The notes below the pieces were generated by a model. It made no database searches, was not told the DNA's origin, and saw nothing but the letters and a program-made list of their open reading frames with translations. A DNA stretch of 64,000 nucleotides from Yoonia vestfoldensis SKA53 (lineage in GTDB: Bacteria > Pseudomonadota > Alphaproteobacteria > Rhodobacterales > Rhodobacteraceae). Where the stretch lies: assembly GCF_000152785.1 (NCBI RefSeq), contig NZ_CH672414.1, forward strand, positions 105,432-169,431, in the 5' to 3' direction. The position numbers and the translations under genes were made by a program. Position 1 is the first letter of the stretch, and every line of letters starts with the position of its first letter. Positions 33,690-41,856 of this stretch are shown here, piece by piece.

Positions 33690-34498
33690 ATCGCTTCTCC
33701 CTTGTCCAAAAGTCCGCGAATGTAATTTACGGTCTCGCCAAATTTCGGTGTCGTCATCATATCAAGCGTGCGCGGACGCGGCAGATCAACGGTTACGACC
33801 TCGGCCAGACGACCGGGGCGTGGTTTCATGACATAGATATCATCCGACAAAATAACCGCCTCTTGGATCGAATGGGTCACAAGAAAGGCGGTGGCGTTTT
33901 GTTCGGTGCAAATCCGCTGCAATTCCATATTCATCATATCGCGCGATAATTCATCCAGCGCACTGAACGGTTCATCCAGCAACAAGACCGCAGGTTCGGT
34001 AATCAGCATCCGGCAGATCGAGGCGCGTTGCGCCATGCCACCGGATAATTCATTTGGAAAGACGTCTTCAAAGCCATTCAGCCCGACGATATCCAACAGG
34101 GCGCGTGCCTTTTCCTTGGCCTTTTCGGCAGCAGCGCGACCGTCACGAATTTCGATTGGCAGCACGATATTTTCAATCGTGGTCCGCCATGGGAACAGCG
34201 TTGCTTGCTGGAACATCATGCCGATGTCACGGCGGGTGCCGGTGACGGGTTTGCCCTGCAAGACAACGCGGCCCTTGGTCGGCGGGATCAACCCCGCCAT
34301 AATTTTCAGAAGTGTTGATTTTCCGCAGCCACTCGAGCCGATCACAGATGAAAAACTGCCTTTGCGTAAGGTCAGGCTGACGTCATCAAGGGCAATCACG
34401 CGGTTGCGTGCATAGGTCTTGCTGACATGGGTCAACTCGTAGACGGGCGCGCCCAAGGCGGGTTGCACGTCAGACGTGGCTGCGGAAATTGTCGTCAT
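33686..34498 (-). CDS. NitT/TauT-type ABC transporter ATPase
   Basis: A 270-residue ATPase. Walker A is GSSGCGKS, the signature is LSGGMAQRASICRML (MAQR in place of the usual QQQR), Walker B is VLLLDEPFSALDE, and the H-loop is FLVTHSIQEAVILSD. This matches TauB/SsuB-type proteins. It is coupled to both neighbours: its start overlaps the binding-protein stop by one base (TAATG) and its stop overlaps the permease start. Confidence 0.9.
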   Translation of the reverse strand: MTTISAATSDVQPALGAPVYELTHVSKTYARNRVIALDDVSLTLRKGSFSSVIGSSGCGKSTLLKIMAGLIPPTKGRVVLQGKPVTGTRRDIGMMFQQATLFPWRTTIENIVLPIEIRDGRAAAEKAKEKARALLDIVGLNGFEDVFPNELSGGMAQRASICRMLITEPAVLLLDEPFSALDELSRDMMNMELQRICTEQNATAFLVTHSIQEAVILSDDIYVMKPRPGRLAEVVTVDLPRPRTLDMMTTPKFGETVNYIRGLLDKGEAM

Positions 34499-35520
34499 TA
34501 CTTCATCGCCTCATGCGCCATAGCGGTGAATTCGTTGGTATAGGCTGCGGTCAGATCGGGCAGGGGTGCCGCCAGATCGCCACCTGACACAAGGCTGTCT
34601 TGCCATTCTTCCCAAACCTCTGGGGGCTGGTAGCCAAGACCGTTGGTCATATCGACGGGGATCGTTTTTGAACGCACCGCGTCAAACAAGGCCGACTGGA
34701 ATTGTACATCTTCGCCTTCTTGCGGGTTGGCGTCTTTCAGATGCGCCAGCACGGTGTCGCGGTTGGCATCGTCCAGCGCAAAGGCGTGACCACGCGCAAA
34801 GGCGCGCACAAAGCCTGCGACCAATTCAGGGTCGGTTTCGATCACATTGCCCATTGTGGCAATGCCATTGCCAAAAAAGCGGGCGAATTCGCCTGGTGTG
34901 ATGTCACGCACAGCCATGCCGCGCTGGTTAAGGATCGCCGCATCCGCCGTCGAGGCCGAATAGGCATCCATCGCGCCGGTGGTAAAGCCGACGGTCGCAG
35001 GGCCGCCATCACCCACGGTCAGGAATTCGTAATCGGTGCCTTCGGTCAGGCCGGAACCGGCCATGACATTGCGGGCGAAACCAACTTCGGCACCATCGGC
35101 GGTGCCGGTGCCGATCACTTTGCCACGCAGACCTTCGGGGCCTTGAATATCGGAATCGGCACGCACGACGACGCCAAAGTTACTGCGCGCCGCGACGTTA
35201 TAGATGAAGACCGCATCTTCGCCACGCGCCCGCGCCGCAAGAACAGGGCCGGGGCCGGGGCGGCCAAATTCGGCCTGACCGGCGGCCAGTGCTTGCAGCA
35301 CTGCGCTTGAACCGTTGATCGATTCAACGGTGACGTTCAGGCCTTCTTCGGCAAAATAGCCTTCGCCGATTGCGACGAAGACGGGAAACGAGTTGATCGC
35401 CGATGGGCTGGGCTGAACGAATGTGACATCGCGCAAATCCTGTGCCATCGCGACAGTACTGAGTAAGCCGAAGACAGGAACGGTCGCCAGCAACTTTGTA
35501 AAGGTTCTTCTGGTAGTCAT
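34498..35520 (-). CDS. NMT1/THI5-like periplasmic substrate-binding protein
   Basis: A 340-residue binding protein. The chosen start gives a signal peptide with twin arginines (MTTRRTFTKLLATVPVFG, ending AMAQD), so Tat or Sec export is possible; an upstream start at 35577 is rejected. The fold markers are VFVAIGEGYFAEEGLNVTVE and LQALAAGQAEFGRPGPGP, typical of the NMT1/THI5 class that binds nitrate, sulfonates, pyrimidine precursors or aromatic acids. It follows the FAH gene by 60 bp. The ligand is unknown. Confidence 0.87.
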   Translation of the reverse strand: MTTRRTFTKLLATVPVFGLLSTVAMAQDLRDVTFVQPSPSAINSFPVFVAIGEGYFAEEGLNVTVESINGSSAVLQALAAGQAEFGRPGPGPVLAARARGEDAVFIYNVAARSNFGVVVRADSDIQGPEGLRGKVIGTGTADGAEVGFARNVMAGSGLTEGTDYEFLTVGDGGPATVGFTTGAMDAYSASTADAAILNQRGMAVRDITPGEFARFFGNGIATMGNVIETDPELVAGFVRAFARGHAFALDDANRDTVLAHLKDANPQEGEDVQFQSALFDAVRSKTIPVDMTNGLGYQPPEVWEEWQDSLVSGGDLAAPLPDLTAAYTNEFTAMAHEAMK

Positions 35521-35580
35521 TTGGGTCTCCTCCCGTTGTGTTTGGTCGTTGCCGCCCGGTTGACCGGATGGCGCCATGCG

Positions 35581-36495
35581 TCATGCGTTGCGCACGGTAT
35601 TTGCCAGTTGTCCGATCTGGGACACGTCACAGACAACTTGATCCCCCGCTTTCAAAAACTGCGGCGGGTCCATCGCATAGCCAACGCCCGACGGTGTGCC
35701 GGTTGCGATGATATCGCCCGGTTCCAAGGTCAGACCCTCGGACAGGGATGCGATCAGCGTTGGAATGTCGAAAATCATATCAGCCGTTTTGCCGTTTTGG
35801 CGTTGTTGGCCGTTCACGCTGAGCCGGATTGACAGATCATGCGGGTTCTTGATCGCGTCTTTTGTGACGATCCAAGGCCCGATGGGGCAGGACCCATCAA
35901 ACCCTTTTCCTTTGAAATACTGTCCGCCATGGCGGCGCTGGACGTCGCGGGCGGTGATATCATTCAAAATCGTATAGCCGAAAACGTGATCAAAAGCATC
36001 GGCTTTGGCGATGTTGCGTCCGGGCTTGCCGATGATGACGGCCAGCTCCACCTCGTAGTCGATGTCTTGGGATATCGTGGGGAAGATCAGCACATCACCA
36101 CCAGGTGCCACGACAGATGTCGGTGGTTTGGTAAAGAACACCGGATGTTCGGTGACGCCGACTTTGATGTTTTGGGCCTTTTCGCCTTCGGCGATATGTT
36201 CGGCGTAATTGCGCCCGACGCAAAAGATGTTTTTGCGCGGATCAGGGATTGGCGCCATCAGCACAGCGTCAGACACGACGGCATGTGCATGCTGGCCGCT
36301 GTCGGCTTGGGCCACAAGGGCGGCCACACCAGCCATTGCCGCATCACCGCCTTGGATCAGCGATTGCAGGCTGTCTGCCTCCACCTTTGTTTGTGGATCG
36401 GCGGCGGCTGCTTGGGCGATGTTCAACCATGCGCCGCTTGCCAGTTGCGCCGCAGCGGCGGGTTTTCCGCCGATTAAAAGTGTCGCCAGTCTCAT
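35581..36495 (-). CDS. Fumarylacetoacetate hydrolase-family protein
   Basis: A 304-residue FAH-family enzyme that would hydrolyse or isomerise a ring-cleavage product such as an acylpyruvate. The core has NIFCVGRNYAEHIAEGE, the metal-binding DIDYEVELAVIIGKPG, GYTILNDITARDVQRRHGG and the C-terminal IIATGTPSGVGYAM. The start MRLATLLIGG is chosen as the family N-terminus. It leads the ABC transporter genes, so import and breakdown of one compound are probably linked. A 7-bp inverted repeat lies between it and the divergent GntR gene. Confidence 0.88.
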   Translation of the reverse strand: MRLATLLIGGKPAAAAQLASGAWLNIAQAAAADPQTKVEADSLQSLIQGGDAAMAGVAALVAQADSGQHAHAVVSDAVLMAPIPDPRKNIFCVGRNYAEHIAEGEKAQNIKVGVTEHPVFFTKPPTSVVAPGGDVLIFPTISQDIDYEVELAVIIGKPGRNIAKADAFDHVFGYTILNDITARDVQRRHGGQYFKGKGFDGSCPIGPWIVTKDAIKNPHDLSIRLSVNGQQRQNGKTADMIFDIPTLIASLSEGLTLEPGDIIATGTPSGVGYAMDPPQFLKAGDQVVCDVSQIGQLANTVRNA

Positions 36496-36547
36496 CAAGA
36501 TTCCCCCGTGAAAATTCATGCGGGCTGATCCCTGACGCGATACCGAA

Positions 36548-36570
36548 CCATCATACATGCAGCATGATGG
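36548..36570. promoter_or_regulatory. Candidate GntR operator
   Basis: A perfect inverted repeat, CCATCAT-N9-ATGATGG, in the 169-bp space between the FAH gene and the divergent GntR gene. It lies 53 bp from the FAH start and 95 bp from the regulator start, a good position to control both directions. Confidence 0.5.
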
Positions 36571-36664
36571 CCTCACGACCGCCGGCGGGAACCCACTTGC
36601 TAATATCAAGATGGTTTTGTATTCCCGAAATCAATCAACCAATATGCGGATTGGTCGGAACGCG

Positions 36665-37357
36665 ATGTCAAAGACCGAAATACTTGTCCAGCGCGTCAAA
36701 CAGATGATCGACAGCCACGGCTATGCCCATAGCGACAGGTTGCCGTGCGAACGCGAGATGTGCCAAACCTTGGGGGTGACGCGCAACCAGCTGCGCCGCG
36801 CTTTGGCCGAACTGGAAGGGCAGGGGCTGATCTGGCGGCATGTCGGGCGCGGCACATTCCTTGGCGCGCGACCGGTGCTGAACCTAGAGGATGTCACCTA
36901 TCTGCGCGATCGGGTAAAACCTGCGCAAGTGGTGTCGGTGCGTTTCACGATCGAGCCCGAGCTGGCGCGGCTGGCCGCGATTTACGGCAAAAAAGCCGAT
37001 CACGAGGAAATCCAGCATTGCGCGGATCGCTGCCGTAATGCACCAGATTGGCGCGGCTATGAGGCGTGGGATAATAAACTGCATCACGCCATTGCGCGGG
37101 CATCACAAAACCAGTTGCATCTGTATTACTTCGAGACATTGAACGTCGTGCGCAGGTCGGTGGTTTGGGGCCAGCCGCGCAAGACCATCAAACCTGCCGA
37201 TGGTTATTCAAGTTTCCATGAACATGACGTGATCGTGCAAGCGATCCTGACCCATGACGCAGATCTTGCAGCGCACTCGATGATGGATCATTTGCGATCG
37301 GTTTATAGCCGGATCTTGCCGTCGATGAATTTGGATATCCCCAAGGAATATGCCTGA
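36665..37357 (+). CDS. GntR-family regulator, FadR-like
   Basis: A 230-residue regulator. The winged helix covers about 5-70 (SDRLPCEREMCQTLGVTRNQ, LRRALAELEGQGLIWRHVGRGTF read in two parts). The C-terminal FCD-type helical effector domain (about 85-220) shows the R-x-x-x-E-P-E-L-A-R-L pattern (RFTIEPELARLAA), DNKLHHAIARAS and EHDVIVQAILTHD. ATG 36665 starts just before the HTH; 36 upstream open codons are dismissed. It is divergent from the FAH/ABC operon and likely its repressor. Confidence 0.9.
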   Translation: MSKTEILVQRVKQMIDSHGYAHSDRLPCEREMCQTLGVTRNQLRRALAELEGQGLIWRHVGRGTFLGARPVLNLEDVTYLRDRVKPAQVVSVRFTIEPELARLAAIYGKKADHEEIQHCADRCRNAPDWRGYEAWDNKLHHAIARASQNQLHLYYFETLNVVRRSVVWGQPRKTIKPADGYSSFHEHDVIVQAILTHDADLAAHSMMDHLRSVYSRILPSMNLDIPKEYA

Positions 37358-37421
37358 TAAATCGGGGCTTATCGGCACCCACGCCCGCATCAAACAGGCC
37401 GTGGGTGCGTTTGGCGCCGTT

Positions 37422-38105
37422 TTAGGTCACGGTGACGGTCAAGCTGCCCAATCCGGCAATTTCCATTTCCATCACATCGCCTTTGACCACTGGGCCGACG
37501 CCTGATGGTGTGCCGGTCATGATCACATCGCCTGCAGCCAGTTCGAAATATTCCGACAGATAGGAAATCATCTCGGAGGTCTTCCAGATCAGCTGGTTCA
37601 GATCGCCTTGCTGGCGCAATTCGCCGTTAACTTTCAGGGTGATCGCGCCGCTGTCCAGATGCCCGACTTCGCTGACAATGTGGATCGGGCCAATCGGGGC
37701 AGAGCGTTCAAACGCCTTGCCGATTTCCCAAGGCCGCCCTGCTTTTTTCATCTCGCCCTGAAGATCGCGGCGCGTCATATCCAGCGACAGCGCGTAGCCA
37801 TACACCAGATCAAGCGCATTCTCGACCGCGATATTCGTGCCGCCCGCCTTGAGAACGACGGTCAATTCAGCCTCGTGATGGACATCGGATGTATGGGGGG
37901 GATAGGGGAATGTGCCGGTGCTATCCAGATTATTGGGGTTTTTTTGGAAAAAGAACGGTGCTTCGCGGTCAGGATCATGACCCATTTCAATGGCATGGGC
38001 GGCATAATTGCGCCCGATGCAATAGACACGCCGCACAGGAAATGACCCGCCCGAGGCCACAGGTATTGTTGTGACAGCAGGCAATGGGATGACAAAATCG
38101 GACAT
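37422..38105 (-). CDS. FAH-family hydrolase, fumarylpyruvate hydrolase-like
   Basis: A 227-residue short FAH-family enzyme resembling NagK, which splits fumarylpyruvate into fumarate and pyruvate at the end of the gentisate pathway. Visible motifs are VYCIGRNYAAHAIEMG, DVHHEAELTVVLKAGG, GYALSLDMTRRDLQGE, GKAFERSAPIGP and VIMTGTPSGVGPV. No gentisate dioxygenase or maleylpyruvate isomerase is in the window, so the exact substrate is open. It faces the GntR gene and may belong to the same regulon. Confidence 0.83.
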   Translation of the reverse strand: MSDFVIPLPAVTTIPVASGGSFPVRRVYCIGRNYAAHAIEMGHDPDREAPFFFQKNPNNLDSTGTFPYPPHTSDVHHEAELTVVLKAGGTNIAVENALDLVYGYALSLDMTRRDLQGEMKKAGRPWEIGKAFERSAPIGPIHIVSEVGHLDSGAITLKVNGELRQQGDLNQLIWKTSEMISYLSEYFELAAGDVIMTGTPSGVGPVVKGDVMEMEIAGLGSLTVTVT

Positions 38106-38420
38106 TCTACCGCTCCAGTTTTTGTGATTTCACGCACACTAGTAGATAGCGCGCAGCGAGAGATCAATCTGACCAATGCTGTAATTGGTTGTTGACGAAG
38201 CCGATCAATGGCCGCGACTGCCAAGTGGTATCAAGCGGACGGGGGCGTTCACGGTGTGCGGTTGGGCGATGTGGCGAAGCCGCGGGCAGGCGGCGCGCTT
38301 TGTCAGGTTTGGAAGACCGGCTGTGGTGCAATTGGTCTCAGGGCGGGTCTTCGTGTCACACCAGATTTCCGACCTGTCAGATGGCAGCAAATCTCACGAT
38401 TTCAGAGCAATTGTCTTGGA
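38106..38420. other. Intergenic region without a recognised gene
   Basis: 315 bp between two minus-strand genes. Plus-strand frames cross it and continue as antisense into the tungstate regulator, but none has a ribosome-binding site or recognisable content. An IS or gene relic cannot be excluded. Confidence 0.35.
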
Positions 38421-39335
38421 TCAAGAATTCCAGCGCACCTTGCCCAATTCTGTCACATCATATCCGGAAAGATGCGCTGCCCGGGCGGCAAATGCGTCGG
38501 TGCGCGCGAATGCCAGCAGCGCCTGAACCTGAGGCTCGAAGTAGTCACGCCGACGCATGATCAGATCAAAGCTCTCGTTGCCAACCAGCGGAACGAAACC
38601 AAGCTGTCCCGACACCGCCTGCAGACCGATCCCGCAATCGGCTTCGCCAATCTCGATCATTGTCGCCAGATCCGCATGTGTTTCGGCCTGCCGTGGCGCG
38701 AATTGCAAATCATCCGCCGTCAGGCCCGCACGGCCGAGCAGGACATCAAGCAGCTGTTGCGATCCAGCCCCCTCTGTGCGCGCGGCGAAACGCAGGCGTT
38801 GTGACACGACATCCTCTAGCCTTTTGATTGCCCGCGGGTTGCCGGGGCCGGTCAACAGACCCATCGTCCTGCGCGCCCAATGGACCATGACAAAACCGCC
38901 GCCAGGCAGAAAGCTTTGCACGGCTGGCAAATTGTATTCCCCGCTGGCAGCATCCAGAAGGTGACTGCCCACGAGCATCGCGCGCCCGTCAGCCAATTCG
39001 CGCAGACCATGCGTCGAGCCATGTGTCAGCACCGCAAGTCCAGCCCCAGACTGCCTTAACGCCCATTCGAGAAGCGGGTCGTTCGACCCCGCATAGATTG
39101 GTGCTGCCCGAAATGCCCCTGTAACGGGCGCTTCGGTCTGCGCCTCAAGCCAGACATCAATCAAGCGGCGTGGAAACAGCAGCTTGCCTGTCGCACGGGT
39201 GAAGGGAATCGTCTGGCGCGTGACCATTTCATAGATCGTGCGCTGCTTGACCCGAAGATATTCAGCCACCTCGGTTGTCGTCATCAGGCTTGGCACGCCG
39301 GAACGGGTGCTCTCATCATCCGGGTAATTTTGCAT
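38421..39335 (-). CDS. Molybdate/tungstate-type regulator with PBP-like domain
   Basis: A 304-residue regulator. An excisionase/MerR-type HTH occupies about residues 18-65 (MTTTEVAEYLRVKQRTIYE, LLFPRRLIDVWL). A PBP-like domain covers about 80-295 (YAGSNDPLLEWALRQSGAGL, LVGSHLLDAASGEYNLPAV, FAARTEGAGSQQLLDVLL). This HTH plus PBP-like layout is known from regulators of molybdate and tungstate uptake genes. It is divergent from tupBCA, with 90 bp between, so it is the probable tungstate-responsive regulator of that operon. Confidence 0.8.
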   Translation of the reverse strand: MQNYPDDESTRSGVPSLMTTTEVAEYLRVKQRTIYEMVTRQTIPFTRATGKLLFPRRLIDVWLEAQTEAPVTGAFRAAPIYAGSNDPLLEWALRQSGAGLAVLTHGSTHGLRELADGRAMLVGSHLLDAASGEYNLPAVQSFLPGGGFVMVHWARRTMGLLTGPGNPRAIKRLEDVVSQRLRFAARTEGAGSQQLLDVLLGRAGLTADDLQFAPRQAETHADLATMIEIGEADCGIGLQAVSGQLGFVPLVGNESFDLIMRRRDYFEPQVQALLAFARTDAFAARAAHLSGYDVTELGKVRWNS

Positions 39336-39425
39336 AATAGTGCAAATCCATGCATTATTTAGGTGTTTGTGTAGGATACTGCATTCTGTTTAATTGTCCA
39401 AGATATTCGGGAGAATTTTGCGGCA

Positions 39426-40121
39426 ATGGATGGTCCATTTCTCATCGCGCTTGGTCTCATTGCCTCTGGCGACCCTGCTTTGACAGACATCATTGCGCTG
39501 TCGCTTAAGGTGACGCTGACGGCCGTGAGCATCGGTTGTCTGATCGGCCTGCCCTTGGGTGCGGGACTTGCGCTTGCGCAGTTCCCCTGTCGGGGCGCGA
39601 TTGTCGTTGCTTTCAACGCTTTGATGGGGCTACCGCCTGTTGTCGCTGGGCTTTTGGTTTACCTGATGTTGTCACGCTCCGGCCCGCTGGGCGACCTCGC
39701 TCTTCTTTTTACGCCGACGGCAATGGTCATTGCGCAGGCGATATTGATCCTGCCAATCGTGATTTCGCTGACGCGTTCGGTCGTCGAAGACCTCTGGGCC
39801 GAGTACCGTGAACAGCTGCGTTCGCTCGGGGCGGGCCGTTTGCGTGCGGTGCCGACTTTGCTTTGGGATGGGCGGGTCAGCCTTGTGACGGGCATCCTTG
39901 CAGGTTTTGGCAGGGCGAGCGCCGAAGTCGGTGCTGTGCTGATCGTGGGCGGCAATATCGCGGGCCATACGCGCACCATGACCACTGCGATCACCTTGGA
40001 AACCAGCCGTGGCAGCCTGGGTCTTGCTGTGGCTTTGGGCATCATTTTGCTGCTGATCACCTTGTCACTGAACGCGGCGGCATGGGGGCTGGCGCAATCG
40101 GCACGGGGACGGTTGGGATGA
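39426..40121 (+). CDS. tupB: Tungstate ABC transporter permease TupB
   Basis: A 231-residue permease with about five to six spans. It carries the EAA-type loop (EYREQLRSLGAGRLRAVPTL) and the conserved GFGRASAEVGAVLIVGGNI that marks TupB-like oxyanion permeases. The stop overlaps the tupC start as ATGA. Together with TupA and TupC it would import tungstate for tungsten or molybdenum enzymes. Confidence 0.88.
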   Translation: MDGPFLIALGLIASGDPALTDIIALSLKVTLTAVSIGCLIGLPLGAGLALAQFPCRGAIVVAFNALMGLPPVVAGLLVYLMLSRSGPLGDLALLFTPTAMVIAQAILILPIVISLTRSVVEDLWAEYREQLRSLGAGRLRAVPTLLWDGRVSLVTGILAGFGRASAEVGAVLIVGGNIAGHTRTMTTAITLETSRGSLGLAVALGIILLLITLSLNAAAWGLAQSARGRLG

Positions 40122-40855
40122 AAGTGGATAAGGTCATTGCGCCAGCACAATCAATCCTTCCGTTGCAGCTGAGGGCTGTGGGCTATTCCGTCGGCAAGAC
40201 GCGGTTGCTGGACGGGATTGACCTGACGGTCAGGGCGGGAAAACGACTGGTTGTGATGGGTCCGAACGGGGCAGGCAAAAGCCTGTTGCTGCGGCTCTGC
40301 CACGGGCTGATTGCGCCCACCTCGGGCAGTGTTTCCTGGCAGACACAAGACCCGCGACCGGCGGCACAGGCGATGGTATTGCAACGTCCGGTGGTGTTGC
40401 GCCGGTCCGTGCGCGCCAATCTGGATTATCCGTTGGCTTTGGCTGGTTATGCGCGTGCTGCGCGTGACGAAATGGTCCAGAAAACCCTGGCGCGTTTCGG
40501 GCTTATCGCGCTGGCAGAGCGGCCAGCACGTCTGCTGTCTGGTGGTGAACAACAGCGCCTCGCACTCGCACGCGCATGGGCATTGCGACCGCAAGTCCTG
40601 TTTCTGGACGAACCATCGGCCGCACTCGACCCTTCGGCGACCCGCGCTATCGAAGACCTGATCGGCCAGTTCAGCGCCGAGGGCATCACCATCGTGATGA
40701 CGAGCCACGATCTGTTTCAGGCGCGCCGGCTCGCGCAGGATATTGCTTTTCTGCACCGCGGACGGCTGATCGAACACGGCCCCGCTGCCCAGTTCTTCGA
40801 CGCGCCCCAGACACCCCAAGCGCGGGATTTTCTGGGTGGCGCACTCATCTGGTAA
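40118..40855 (+). CDS. tupC: Tungstate ABC transporter ATPase TupC
   Basis: A 245-residue ATPase. Walker A is GPNGAGKS, the signature is LLSGGEQQRLALARAWAL, Walker B is VLFLDEPSAALD and the H-loop is IVMTSHDLFQARRLAQD. The ATG at 40118 overlaps the tupB stop and begins an N-terminal LQLRAVGYSVGKTRLLDGI, the usual first strand; earlier in-frame starts fall inside tupB. It energises the TupAB importer. Confidence 0.88.
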   Translation: MKVDKVIAPAQSILPLQLRAVGYSVGKTRLLDGIDLTVRAGKRLVVMGPNGAGKSLLLRLCHGLIAPTSGSVSWQTQDPRPAAQAMVLQRPVVLRRSVRANLDYPLALAGYARAARDEMVQKTLARFGLIALAERPARLLSGGEQQRLALARAWALRPQVLFLDEPSAALDPSATRAIEDLIGQFSAEGITIVMTSHDLFQARRLAQDIAFLHRGRLIEHGPAAQFFDAPQTPQARDFLGGALIW

Positions 40856-40886
40856 TTTTCAAATGATCAACAAGGAGAAGATCAAC

Positions 40887-41702
40887 ATGTTTTCAAACAC
40901 GCGGGCAATTTTGCTCTGTGCCGTATCCAGCTTGGGATCGATTGTGGCAGTTCCGGCCTTTGCGCAGGATTTCATCACAGTCGCCTCTACGACATCGACC
41001 GAAAACTCAGGTCTGTTCGGACATATCTTGCCCCTGTTCTCGGAAGAAACGGGCATTGAAGTCCGCGTTGTCGCACAGGGCACAGGGCAAGCTTTGGAAA
41101 CCGGACGCCGCGGTGATGTCGATGTGGTCTTTGTCCATGCCCGTTCGGCAGAAGAACAATTTGTCGCCGAAGGTTACGGGGTTGCGCGTTTCGACGTGAT
41201 GTATAACGACTTTGTTATTGTGGGGCCGGACAGCGACCCCGCCGATACGCGCGCCGCACAGAATGCAATGGAGGCGATGACGGCTATCGCGCAGGCCGGT
41301 GCAGCTTTTGCATCACGCGGCGACGATAGTGGCACGCATAAGGCGGAGCAGGCATTATGGTCAGCCGCAGGTATCGTGCCCGAGGGCGCATGGTATCTTG
41401 AAACCGGGTCCGGCATGGGGGCCACGCTGAACACTGCGGTCCAAGTTCCGGCCTATGCACTGACCGACCGCGGCACATGGTTGTCATTTGCGAACCGCGG
41501 CGACCTGACCATCACCTACGAAGGCGATCCGGTCCTTTTCAACCCTTACGGCGTGATCCTCGTCAATCCTGAGCGTCATGCGCATGTCAAGGCGCAGGAG
41601 GGGCAGGCATTCATCGACTGGCTCGTCTCCGACGCTGGCCAGCAGGCCATTGCGGCATATCAGGTTGGTGGCAATCAGTTATTCTTTCCCAACGCGCAAT
41701 AA
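40887..41702 (+). CDS. tupA: Tungstate-binding periplasmic protein TupA
   Basis: A 271-residue binding protein with a signal peptide (MFSNTRAILLCAVSSLG, ending PAFAQD). The TupA hallmark TTST lies in ITVASTTSTENSGLFGHILP and contacts the oxyanion. Further markers are GDVDVVFVHARSAEE and SRGDDSGTHKAEQALW. AAGGAG sits 9 bases before ATG 40887, which decides the start over an ATG at 40863. It is the last gene of the operon and is followed by a hairpin. Confidence 0.93.
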   Translation: MFSNTRAILLCAVSSLGSIVAVPAFAQDFITVASTTSTENSGLFGHILPLFSEETGIEVRVVAQGTGQALETGRRGDVDVVFVHARSAEEQFVAEGYGVARFDVMYNDFVIVGPDSDPADTRAAQNAMEAMTAIAQAGAAFASRGDDSGTHKAEQALWSAAGIVPEGAWYLETGSGMGATLNTAVQVPAYALTDRGTWLSFANRGDLTITYEGDPVLFNPYGVILVNPERHAHVKAQEGQAFIDWLVSDAGQQAIAAYQVGGNQLFFPNAQ

Positions 41703-41709
41703 TAGAAAG

Positions 41710-41735
41710 GGCGGTCGCCATACAGGCGCCGCCCA
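41710..41735 (+). terminator. Hairpin after tupA
   Basis: GGGCGG(T)CGCC pairs with GGCGCCGCCC around an ATACA loop, with one bulged T, 7 bp beyond the tupA stop. No T tract follows, so it is a probable rather than certain terminator. Confidence 0.5.
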
Positions 41736-41856
41736 ACCTTTGCGTCCTGTCGGGCGATCTGCGATCATCCAACCCGCGCTGTCGCTATTTGCCTCCCTTC
41801 AATTTGCGCCCGCCGCGAACGGCCAGTTCGCAAAGCGGCTGCAAATTCAGGATGCC

